Assembly: GCA_027068975.1 (NCBI GenBank)
Contig: JALXFN010000074.1
Span: 62,001 to 126,000, forward strand
Origin: Campylobacteraceae bacterium
GTDB lineage: Bacteria > Campylobacterota > Campylobacteria > Campylobacterales > Sulfurovaceae
Direction: 5' to 3'
Length of the DNA stretch: 64,000 nt
Translations under genes and position numbers: made by a program
Shown here: piece by piece, positions 50,374 through 58,019 of the stretch
How positions within the stretch are numbered: position 1 is the first letter of the stretch
Layout: each line of letters begins with the position of its first letter
The notes under the pieces: model-generated
Told to the model about the DNA's origin: nothing
The model's database searches: none
Seen by the model: only the letters and a program-made list of their open reading frames with translations

Positions 50374-50659
50374 GTTTATTCCTTTGTATCAACTGAACTC
50401 TAAGTTCACGCCCCATTATTTTAGCAAAGTTTTGAAGTGTAGAGAGCTTTATATCCTGTGCATGGTTTTCTATGCGTGATATGGCTGATTTTTTAGTATT
50501 GAGTTGTTCAGCTAACTCTTCTTGGGTAATCCCTGCTTCAAGTCGTGCTTGTTTTAGTTCTTCACCTATCTTAAACTCTACATAACCTTCATCAAATCCA
50601 TTTGCAAACTCTTTGTCTTGTTTTTTTCTTTTTTTGATGTATTTTTGTAAATCACTCAT
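50324..50659 (-). CDS. XRE-family HTH regulator, HigA-like antitoxin with altered C terminus
   Basis: A 111-residue protein with a Cro/C1 HTH at about 35-85 ([48 protein letters not shown]). RELRVQLI ends the usual antitoxin fold; the last 20 residues ([16 protein letters not shown]) are read out of frame through the start of the next gene, so the natural end is missing. Its start codon overlaps the stop of a toxin remnant. Probably an orphaned HigA of a HigBA module. Confidence 0.7.
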   Translation of the reverse strand: MSDLQKYIKKRKKQDKEFANGFDEGYVEFKIGEELKQARLEAGITQEELAEQLNTKKSAISRIENHAQDIKLSTLQNFAKIMGRELRVQLIQRNKHVNCRYRKNTILSDGC

Positions 50660-50717
50660 TATCTAGGTACTCCTTTCTTCTTTGCTGTGCCAATTCAATT
50701 TCAGGCTTTTTATTTTT
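50652..50717 (-). pseudogene. C-terminal remnant of a HigB/Gp49-like toxin
   Basis: 22 codons in frame before a TGA that overlaps the XRE start: [20 protein letters not shown]. This is the kind of Lys/Glu-rich helix that ends Gp49-like HigB toxins (PKKEIELAKKRKxEY). The frame is closed immediately upstream by TAA, so the rest of the toxin is gone. Confidence 0.5.
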
Positions 50718-50730
50718 TTAATAATAACAA

Positions 50731-50748
50731 GTTAACATTAACGTTAAC
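50731..50748. promoter_or_regulatory. triple GTTAAC operator-like repeat
   Basis: GTTAACATTAACGTTAAC: three hexamers, the outer two identical, with the palindrome TTAACGTTAA at its right half. It stands upstream of the XRE/toxin-remnant unit and of the divergent methyltransferase, where a -10-like TATACT occurs at 50774-50779. It is likely the old operator of the HigA-like repressor. Confidence 0.55.
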
Positions 50749-50800
50749 CTATAACCTCTCTAATAATTCATGCTATACTTTTAAAAAATGAGATTTCAAA

Positions 50801-51412
50801 ATGAACGATACATTATCATATTACGAAACAAACGCATCACAACTTGCTAAGCGTTATGAGTCAGCCAAAGTAGAAGCACTTCATACGTTACTAACAAATA
50901 CTTTTCCTAAAAACTCTAAACTCTTAGAGATAGGTTGTGGTTCAGGTCGTGATACTAAGTTTATGATGGAGAGAGGCTACCAAGTTACAGCGATAGATGG
51001 TTCAAAAGAGATGATAAACGAAGCAAAAAAGATACACCATACTCTTACTCCTTATCTTTTTGTCAAACAGCTCCCTTATGGGTTAGATTTTCAAGAAAAT
51101 TTATTTGATGGTGTCTATTCCATCGCTACACTTATGCATTTAACTAAAGAAGAGATATCTCAAACTATTAAAAATGTTCACACATTATTAAAAGAAAAAG
51201 GTAAATTTTTATTCTCTGTCTCCATTGAAAGAGATGATACCGACCAAAACAACAGAGACTCACATCAAAGACTCTTTACTTCATTTTCTCAAAGAGAGTG
51301 GGTTACTATTTGTAAAAACTACGGTTTAAATCATCTACATACCGAAGTTACAACAGACGGACTCAATAGAAGTGGTATTGTTTGGCTTACTTGTGTTGTT
51401 GAGAAAAGTTAA
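50801..51412 (+). CDS. class I SAM-dependent methyltransferase
   Basis: A 203-residue enzyme of the small Methyltransf_11/25 type. SKLLEIGCGSGRDTKFMMERGY is motif I, VTAIDGSKEMI motif II, and FDGVYSIATLMHLTKEE the region after motif III. The substrate is unknown. A decayed paralogue lies 6.7 kb away (57299-57751), across the HNH and helicase genes. It ends in a 4-base overlap with the convergent HNH gene. DNA, tRNA or small-molecule substrates are all possible. Confidence 0.85.
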   Translation: MNDTLSYYETNASQLAKRYESAKVEALHTLLTNTFPKNSKLLEIGCGSGRDTKFMMERGYQVTAIDGSKEMINEAKKIHHTLTPYLFVKQLPYGLDFQENLFDGVYSIATLMHLTKEEISQTIKNVHTLLKEKGKFLFSVSIERDDTDQNNRDSHQRLFTSFSQREWVTICKNYGLNHLHTEVTTDGLNRSGIVWLTCVVEKS

Positions 51413-52359
51413 GCTCTATTGCACTGTAAGTTTTCAATATTGACAATTTGAAACCCTGCTTTATAGCAGTTTTCATAATAATCAGTTATATCACTATTCC
51501 ACTTACTTAATGCTCTCTGCTCATTACGAATCACTATCTTCTCAATACAATCTTTAGGAGGTAAAGAATCACTTTTAATTAAATTACATTTACTACAAGA
51601 TTGAACAAGATTCCAAAGCTCATCTTCATAAATGTATGACCATGGTATAAAGTGGTCTATATGAACATCAGTATTTTCCAATTTTGTACCACAGTAGAAA
51701 CACTCTTCTTCCATCTCCATCAAAATTTTTCTAAACTTTGTTAGTGAGTTTCTTTTAGGGTCTTTCATAAGCTCTATTTTTGAAATCAATCTAGGTGTAA
51801 AATTGGTTTTTTCTAAAAATTTAGCCCACTCTAAGACCAATATTTTTGAAAGTGTTTCATTCTCTTTTTTAAAGAATTTTAATGCTTCATATTTTAAAAT
51901 AATCTTTTTTTCAGATGAGGATTTATAGGCTTTTCCATCTTTCGCTCGACTATAGAAGTGTTGATAAAATTCATTTTGTTCATCAGGTTGAAAACGAGGT
52001 ATTACATTGTCAAAACACTTTTTTTCTATTTCCCGAATAAGTGTTTCTTGTAACTCTTGTCTATTTTTAAAATATTTTTCATACGAATCAGCAATATATT
52101 CCGTCCCACAATGCTCTTGAATAATACGAATAACTACAGGCATTTTATCTTTATTAAAATCTTGTTTAAATTTATATTTACACTCTTGAAACCAATAGTA
52201 TTCTAAAAACTTTGTAGCTATTTCATAAAAGCTTATTTCATAGTCTTCTTCTTTGAGGTTTTGAGTTTTAGAATAGTCTAAAAGAAACTTAGCTAAAGCA
52301 AATTTATAGGTATTGCTTTTTGCTCCTTTTGATACTATGCTAACAAATAAATGTTTCAT
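51409..52359 (-). CDS. HNH endonuclease
   Basis: A 316-residue protein. The last third is an HNH domain with a zinc knuckle: ECFYCGTKL (CxxC), VHIDHFIPWSYI (the His-x-Asp-His catalytic core), ELWNLVQSCSKCNLIKSD (Asn, second CxxC, and final His/Lys region). The first 200 residues are helical, charged and unlike anything I know (MKHLFVSIVSKGAKSNTYKF, FYEIATKFLEYYWFQECKYK). It lies 53 bases downstream of the helicase gene on the same strand, presumably co-transcribed. Together they suggest a DNA-targeting defence function (inference). Confidence 0.85.
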   Translation of the reverse strand: MKHLFVSIVSKGAKSNTYKFALAKFLLDYSKTQNLKEEDYEISFYEIATKFLEYYWFQECKYKFKQDFNKDKMPVVIRIIQEHCGTEYIADSYEKYFKNRQELQETLIREIEKKCFDNVIPRFQPDEQNEFYQHFYSRAKDGKAYKSSSEKKIILKYEALKFFKKENETLSKILVLEWAKFLEKTNFTPRLISKIELMKDPKRNSLTKFRKILMEMEEECFYCGTKLENTDVHIDHFIPWSYIYEDELWNLVQSCSKCNLIKSDSLPPKDCIEKIVIRNEQRALSKWNSDITDYYENCYKAGFQIVNIENLQCNRA

Positions 52360-52412
52360 AAATATATACCTTTTTCATTTTAATACTTGATTGTTGATTG
52401 TATCTAATTTTA

Positions 52413-55400
52413 TTAATTCTTCTTCAAAACAACTTTACATAAAGGATGATAATTCTCCTCACTCTTTTCCTTATTATACCATTGCACAACAAACTCAACT
52501 GATATTTTATGAAAGTAAAAATTCTTACTTAGATAAACTTGTACTTTTTCATGAAATGACTTTGACAAGAAACCTATAACTCTGTTTTTGTAAACAATAC
52601 AAAAAGCTTTACTTTTCCCTCTCATCTCAAAATTTACATTCTCTCCTGCTAAAGCAATATTTGAATTATTATGAAATCCAAGTTGTATATCTTTTAATCC
52701 CATAATTAATGTTACCAACTTTTCATTTTGAAAATACTCTTTATCATCAAAAATATATTGGGCATATCCATCTTTATTGAGACGATGAATACCATGTCTT
52801 AAAATAGTCAACTCACTTTTAGCACGTGTCATTCCTACATAATAGAGGCGAATATCGCTATCTTCTTTAGGTGTTTGATTTACAAGTAGAATAACATTCT
52901 CAAACTCCATACCTTTAGATTTGTGTATGGTTGATACAGTTACTGTTTTATGGTACTCTTCAAACTCTTCTAATTTAATTTCATCAAGATAAGCTAACCA
53001 CTGAGAAACATAATAATTCTGACTCTCCAATAAAAATCTATCAATCACTTTTTGCAAAAGTATTAAATTTTTAGAACCTTTAAATCTATTTTCTATAATT
53101 CTCCATGCCTGTTCAAAATTCTCTTCAGTATAAAAAGTATCATGTTTCAATAAGCCATTAATTGTTTTATCAAACTCTATGATTTCAATAACATTTTTAA
53201 GTGCAAAATTTTCTCTTTCTAAGATATATTTAGCTCCTATACCAAGTGTATCTAACTGAGAATAGAGTTGCATAACCTCATCATTTGTATAGGCTAGTAT
53301 TGCAATATTTTTATACTCATCATACTTTTGTACTTTTTGTATAGCTGGGGTAATAAGATTTTTAGAACTACAAGTCTGTACTAAAACTGTACCTTTATCT
53401 TCTGAGTGAGCATGTAAATTATCTTTTTTATATCTATTAGATACTCGTTCTATAAACTCATTAGAATATTTTACTATGTTTTGTTTACTTCTAAAATTTG
53501 TAAGTAACTCATACTGTCTATAGAGGTCTTGCCCATCATCTTCATCTTTTCCAAACTCTTCTGAAAATTTATCTATGAATTTTACATCAGCTCCTGCATG
53601 GGTCATAATACACTGGTCATCATCACCAACAGCAATAATTCTCATCTCTTGATTATTTGCATTATAAATAGCTTTTACAAGTTCAAAACTATCTTCGTTA
53701 ATATCTTGAAACTCATCTAAAACTAAAACCCTCTTATAGGGTAAATGAACATCTCCTTCATTTATCTGTTTTGTTGCTTCAACAATAGACTCTTTCAAAA
53801 TATCTTCATCCTCTTTTACTACTCGTGCAATAAGTTTTAGAGCGTATGAATGAAAGGTATTTATTTCAATATCATAAGAGAGTACACCAATAAGCTGATT
53901 GAGCCTAGACTTAAATTCTCCTGCTGCAGTTCGTGAAAAAGTTAACATCATAAATTGTTCAGGTTTTATATCTTCAGTTAAGATAAGAGAAGCTATTTTG
54001 TGTACCAACACCTTAGTTTTACCAGAGCCTGGACCTGCAAGTATCATCATGGCTTTTGTTTTCTTATCATTTATAATCTCTTTTTGCTCCTCAGACATTT
54101 CAGAGAAAATTTTGTTATATCTTCGTTGTGTTATGGGTCGTGATATCTTCTCTTTTAAGAGGTTATATTTTTTCTTAAACTCTTTATAGGGCAATATAAA
54201 ATAATCTTTTAGAAACATCCCTGCCTTATAATCATCACTTTGTAAACGCTTTGCATACTCTCCCATAATGTGTATTGATTCTATTTTTACTTGGTAGTGT
54301 TTGGCTAATCTATGTTCATACTCTTTAGGTGTATATTTTCGTTTAACCTTTACTTTCTCTTCTTTAGTAATTTGCATTGGAGAGTAAGAGATAAAACGAC
54401 CACCTAACAGCTCTATTACTCTTAAATGGTGCATATATAAAAGTGCTTTATCTATCTCTTTGATTGTATAGTTTTGACCTATATGAGTTCGTAAATGGGT
54501 TAATGAAAAATCTACTTTTTTTTCTCTCTTTTTCTTCTCAAAATTTTCACCAAATAGTTTCAATATCTCATTAGAAATAGTATGTTTACGCCTAATAATA
54601 GTTTCTATTTTCTCTTTATCTATAATTTCAAAATACCATAAATCATTCTGCCTATTAATTCGTTTAAACAAAAACAGAGATTTATCTTTCCAACTGCGTA
54701 TAAGATTTTTAATTAATTCAGATTCATTTTTTTTAATTAAATCCTTTTGATGTAGATGTTCATTTAGCTCTTTAATCGTTATTTGTGATGCATTTGATGT
54801 CTCTAAAAAAGTTAATAGACTTGTTTCAATATTTTGAATGTCTGTAAATTTTTTCATCGATTTTTTTTGAATTAAAAGGCTTAAATCTTTACTCTCACCT
54901 AGCACCTCTATCTCTTTTAATTGCTGTATAGCTAAGGATATGTCTGATTTTTTATAACCTAATAAGTGTGCCAACTCATCTACTTGAACAGCTTTTACTT
55001 TTCCTTGCCCAAGAATAGTTTGTAAAACAAGAATGAGTATTTGCTTCTCTTCATCATTAAAATTTGACTTTTCTAAGAACTTATGCAATTTATCCATACT
55101 GTTTGTAGCAACGGAATCTGCAAAGAAATTTGTTTTGTTTCTTTTCCTAGAGATATACCCCTCTCTTTCCAATTCTAACAAAGCTGTTTTTATTTTTGTT
55201 GAATAATCAGCAGAGTCATCTTCTACATCCCAACCAGCTTCTAATGCTATCTCAAAAGATGTTTTGGTAATAATATCACCCTTAGTTTTCTTCAATACTC
55301 TAAAGATAGAGTTTATTTCACTGGCTGTAATTTTAGAACGATTCAACGATAGAAAGTGTTTATCTAAATCATTTTCATCATAAAGTATGGGACAAAAAGC

Positions 55401-57203
55401 ATTAAGTTTTTCATCTCTAGCACCTCTTCCTGCTTCTTGTGCATAACTCTCTAACGAGTCAGACATCTCATAGTGAATTACATTGGTAATATCAGGCTTA
55501 TCTACACCCATACCAAAAGCTGTAGTTGCTACAATAACATCAATCTCACTAAGTATATAATCTTTGAGAATTTTCATTTTCTCTTGAGACTCTATTTTAG
55601 AGTGAAAAGATTTTACATTTTTATCGGTATCCATAGATAACTGCTCTGCAATCTTATCGCAATCTTTTGTTGAAGAGGGAATGTAAACAAGTGTAGCACC
55701 ATCATGCTCCTTTATTAACTTTAAAAGTTCTATATATTTATTTTTACTTTCGGATGGAATAGACTTATAGTGTAAATTTTTTCTCTCTGGTGTAGCAATA
55801 TATTCAGATAGTTGAATATCTAAACCCTCTAAAAAATATATCTTAATATCATCAATAACACTTGGTTTAGCTGTTGCAGTAAAACAAGAGATAGGTATAT
55901 GGTCTTGAAAATTTTTAACCCTCAATAACTCTTTTACGTAGTCACAGATATAGTAATAGTCTTGCCTAAAGTCATTTCCCCATGTCGATAAACAGTGTGC
56001 TTCATCCACAACAAAACGCTCAATCAATCTATTTTTCAAAATATTAAAAATAGCATTAGAACGTAAAGACTCAGGAGCCAAATATAAAATATCAGCTTCT
56101 CCATTAATGACTTGCTCTATGGCTTCACTTCTCTCCAAAGGACTCATATATCCACTAATTGCCACAGCTTTATAATTGGCTACCTTTTCATTAAAACTTG
56201 TAATATGGTCTTTTATCAATGCTTGTAAAGGTGAGACAACAACTGTCAATGCTTTATATGATTTTGCTTTTATAATTGCAGGAAGCCAAAATGTAAATGT
56301 TTTTCCTCCTCCTGTTGGTAAAACAGCAAGAAAAGATTCATCCCTAAGCGATGCTTCTATAATATCTCGTTGAGTAATTTCTGTCTCCAAGAGTGTAGGA
56401 TTTAACTTTGGAAAAGGTCTAAAAGTTCCAAATCCAAATACCTCTTTAGAGAAGTTACTTAATTCATCTTTTACCTTATCTATATTAAAACACAACTTTT
56501 TTTGTATAGGAACAATGTTACTGTAAGTATGCAGTATCTTTGGTGGATGCGATTTTATTTCAATATGTGGTGTTAGCAAAGCAAGAATATAACCTAATTC
56601 CATAGGATTATCTCTAATCACCTCTAATAGATATTTTTCATCAACAATAACATCTTTATAAAGCTTTAAGATATTATTATAAAGATTCTCCTCTAAATAT
56701 TCAAATGTATGCATCTCTGACATATAAGCAAAAAAACCAGAAAAATATTTTTCATCTTTTAATAAAGAGTAAAAAATATTTTGAGTCATAGTATCTAAAT
56801 CTAAAAATCGTGCTTCTAACTGACTTAATAATCTAGCAGTGATTTTAGAGTCTTCTACAGGGTCATTTTTAAAATCATCTTCACCTTTATAGTTCTTTGG
56901 TAATGCGTGTACGGATTTTTCATTAAACAGTAGTAGTGAAAGAGGTAAAGTATCTATAATTTGATGTGCTTTAAGTGCATGGTAAAGTGTTGTATCTTTT
57001 AATATCTCTAAATCAAAATCTATAAAATTATGCCCACATATATATTTTGCTGAAGTACATAACATCATAAAGTTAGTAGTTTCTTTAATACCTGGAGTAT
57101 TATGCTCCATCTTCTTGTGAACCATACCAAGTTCATATATTTTCTTTGTATTTAGGCTAACTTCTATATCTAAAAAAATTATATTGTCATGATTCTTTTT
57201 CAT
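52413..57203 (-). CDS. DEDD exonuclease - RecQ helicase - UvrD helicase fusion
   Basis: A 1596-residue multidomain protein. Residues 5-135: DEDD-type 3'-5' exonuclease fold (FLDIE 10-14, CGHNFIDFD 56-64, DPVEDSK 114-120). Residues 265-610: RecQ-type superfamily 2 helicase (LPTGGGKT 295-302, DEAH 400-403, SCFTATAK 439-446, QEAGRGARD 589-597). Residues 610-1020: helical/winged-helix linkers. Residues 1030-1520: UvrD-type superfamily 1 helicase (AGPGSGKT 1056-1063, VLDEFQDIN, VGDDDQCI, TIHKSKGMEFENVIL, LYYVGMTRAKSEL). A unique C-terminal end of about 100 residues follows. All three catalytic parts look intact. Operon with the HNH nuclease. Defence or repair role unknown. Confidence 0.88.
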   Translation of the reverse strand: MKKNHDNIIFLDIEVSLNTKKIYELGMVHKKMEHNTPGIKETTNFMMLCTSAKYICGHNFIDFDLEILKDTTLYHALKAHQIIDTLPLSLLLFNEKSVHALPKNYKGEDDFKNDPVEDSKITARLLSQLEARFLDLDTMTQNIFYSLLKDEKYFSGFFAYMSEMHTFEYLEENLYNNILKLYKDVIVDEKYLLEVIRDNPMELGYILALLTPHIEIKSHPPKILHTYSNIVPIQKKLCFNIDKVKDELSNFSKEVFGFGTFRPFPKLNPTLLETEITQRDIIEASLRDESFLAVLPTGGGKTFTFWLPAIIKAKSYKALTVVVSPLQALIKDHITSFNEKVANYKAVAISGYMSPLERSEAIEQVINGEADILYLAPESLRSNAIFNILKNRLIERFVVDEAHCLSTWGNDFRQDYYYICDYVKELLRVKNFQDHIPISCFTATAKPSVIDDIKIYFLEGLDIQLSEYIATPERKNLHYKSIPSESKNKYIELLKLIKEHDGATLVYIPSSTKDCDKIAEQLSMDTDKNVKSFHSKIESQEKMKILKDYILSEIDVIVATTAFGMGVDKPDITNVIHYEMSDSLESYAQEAGRGARDEKLNAFCPILYDENDLDKHFLSLNRSKITASEINSIFRVLKKTKGDIITKTSFEIALEAGWDVEDDSADYSTKIKTALLELEREGYISRKRNKTNFFADSVATNSMDKLHKFLEKSNFNDEEKQILILVLQTILGQGKVKAVQVDELAHLLGYKKSDISLAIQQLKEIEVLGESKDLSLLIQKKSMKKFTDIQNIETSLLTFLETSNASQITIKELNEHLHQKDLIKKNESELIKNLIRSWKDKSLFLFKRINRQNDLWYFEIIDKEKIETIIRRKHTISNEILKLFGENFEKKKREKKVDFSLTHLRTHIGQNYTIKEIDKALLYMHHLRVIELLGGRFISYSPMQITKEEKVKVKRKYTPKEYEHRLAKHYQVKIESIHIMGEYAKRLQSDDYKAGMFLKDYFILPYKEFKKKYNLLKEKISRPITQRRYNKIFSEMSEEQKEIINDKKTKAMMILAGPGSGKTKVLVHKIASLILTEDIKPEQFMMLTFSRTAAGEFKSRLNQLIGVLSYDIEINTFHSYALKLIARVVKEDEDILKESIVEATKQINEGDVHLPYKRVLVLDEFQDINEDSFELVKAIYNANNQEMRIIAVGDDDQCIMTHAGADVKFIDKFSEEFGKDEDDGQDLYRQYELLTNFRSKQNIVKYSNEFIERVSNRYKKDNLHAHSEDKGTVLVQTCSSKNLITPAIQKVQKYDEYKNIAILAYTNDEVMQLYSQLDTLGIGAKYILERENFALKNVIEIIEFDKTINGLLKHDTFYTEENFEQAWRIIENRFKGSKNLILLQKVIDRFLLESQNYYVSQWLAYLDEIKLEEFEEYHKTVTVSTIHKSKGMEFENVILLVNQTPKEDSDIRLYYVGMTRAKSELTILRHGIHRLNKDGYAQYIFDDKEYFQNEKLVTLIMGLKDIQLGFHNNSNIALAGENVNFEMRGKSKAFCIVYKNRVIGFLSKSFHEKVQVYLSKNFYFHKISVEFVVQWYNKEKSEENYHPLCKVVLKKN

Positions 57204-57298
57204 TAATTTTATTGAGCCTAATATAAATTTTTAACTAAAGTATAGCCCTCACCATGTTAACTTAAGTTGAGAAAAAGAAAGATAATAAAAAATAGGTT

Positions 57299-57409
57299 TT
57301 AGAATTTACAATAAACATCACTCCACTCAATATCTCTCTTCAATCCATCAAAACTAAGTACTTCATCTGCAACTTTAAACCCACTATCTAAAAAAAAACT
57401 TGAGTGCTA
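57299..57409 (-). pseudogene. C-terminal fragment of a second methyltransferase
   Basis: An open stretch encodes HSSFFLDSGFKVADEVLSF then DGLKRDIEWSDVYCKF and stops at 57299. It lines up with the end of the intact methyltransferase at 50801 (NYGLNHLHTEVTTDGLNRSGIVWL). With the N-terminal fragment at 57506-57751 it represents one gene whose middle was lost; two hairpin elements now fill the break. The 302-base gap 57204-57505 has nothing else. Confidence 0.6.
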
Positions 57410-57471
57410 TCAACACATACACGTCAACCTAAGAAAAATATTTTTTGAAATACCTAAATTTAGGCTTTTCG

Positions 57472-57491
57472 TGTAGGGTCGGTTTACCGAC
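57472..57491 (+). repeat. GTAGG-type hairpin element
   Basis: GTAG then GGTCGGT-TT-ACCGACC (7-bp perfect arms) and TTAAAATAA. Twin of the copy at 17214-17232. It lies within the deletion gap of the decayed methyltransferase. Confidence 0.75.
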
Positions 57492-57505
57492 CTTAAAATA
57501 AGCAT

Positions 57506-57751
57506 TCATTTGAATTGTTGGTCGATAAATCGACAGGTTGACACTTCTATAGCATCCACTCCCCAACACTCTACACCTAAAGTTCTAATATATTTTAAAT
57601 CATGACCCGAACCAAAATCAATATCTAGGACTTTGTAAGATTTTTGGATGTATTTTTTTAAAAGTTTGTTGAGTTGTGGTAGGGTGGCAGAGTTGTATCG
57701 TTCTATTAATTCTTTGTAGTTTTGGTTGTAGTAGGTTTGGGTTTTATTCAT
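57506..57751 (-). pseudogene. N-terminal fragment of a SAM-dependent methyltransferase
   Basis: 81 codons. MNKTQTYYNQNYKELIERYN, YKVLDIDFGSGHDLKYIRTLG (motif I) and VECWGVDAIE (motif II) match the first half of the methyltransferase at 50801. After residue 69 the chain runs into a hairpin element (CRFIDQQFK is encoded by it at 57519-57534) and stops. It is the 5' part of a broken paralogue; the matching 3' end is at 57299-57409. Confidence 0.75.
57519..57534 (-). repeat. short hairpin inside the broken methyltransferase
   Basis: GTCGAT-AA-ATCGAC, 6-bp arms, with flanks TTG and AGG; on the minus strand CTGTCGATTTATCGACC. Related in size to the other hairpins although the GTAGG lead is degraded. 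It supplies the last codons of the truncated methyltransferase. Confidence 0.5.
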
Positions 57752-57828
57752 ATAGCTTTCTTCTCAGAATCCAAACCAGTCTATATATCTTGATAACTCT
57801 TTTTTGCAAATTGTTCATAAATATAAAT

Positions 57829-57896
57829 TTATGAATTTTTCTTCTGCATATACTCTAAAAGTTCTTCTTTTTTTAGATTTAATTCTTTTTTAGTAA
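57829..57896 (-). pseudogene. C-terminal fragment of the MLTVDIEK family
   Basis: [22 protein letters not shown] followed by a stop. It matches the end of the gene at 50188-50373 ([19 protein letters not shown]). The upstream side is cut off by a GTAGG hairpin element beginning at 57898. The 268-base gap 57752-58019 holds this fragment and two hairpins and nothing else. Confidence 0.6.
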
Positions 57897-57897
57897 T

Positions 57898-57923
57898 GGG
57901 TAGACACATTGGTCTACCCCTAC
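57898..57923 (-). repeat. GTAGG-type hairpin element (inverted)
   Basis: GGGTAGAC-ACATTG-GTCTACCC (8-bp arms) then CTAC; minus strand GTAGGGGTAGACCAATGTG. Compared with the copies at 38407 and 57965 the stem has a paired change (GCAGAC/GTCTGC to GTAGAC/GTCTAC), showing that pairing is conserved. Confidence 0.8.
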
Positions 57924-57964
57924 ATGTTGCATAGGTTAAAATCTCTTTCAAATCATACCGAACC

Positions 57965-57991
57965 GTAGGGGCAGACCGAGGTGTCTGCCCA
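57965..57991 (+). repeat. GTAGG-type hairpin element
   Basis: CCGTAGGGGCAGACCGAGGT, stem GGGCAGAC-CGAGGT-GTCTGCCC, then ACAG. Differs from the copy at 38407 only in the loop (CGATGT there). It lies 29 bases after the alaS stop. Confidence 0.8.
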
Positions 57992-58019
57992 CAGATTGGC
58001 ATAAATTAATATATTAGAT

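Noticed and set aside
57898-57991. The two hairpins before alaS as a CRISPR-like array
   Set aside because: Only two copies, in opposite orientation, with no regular spacers; they belong to the dispersed hairpin family.
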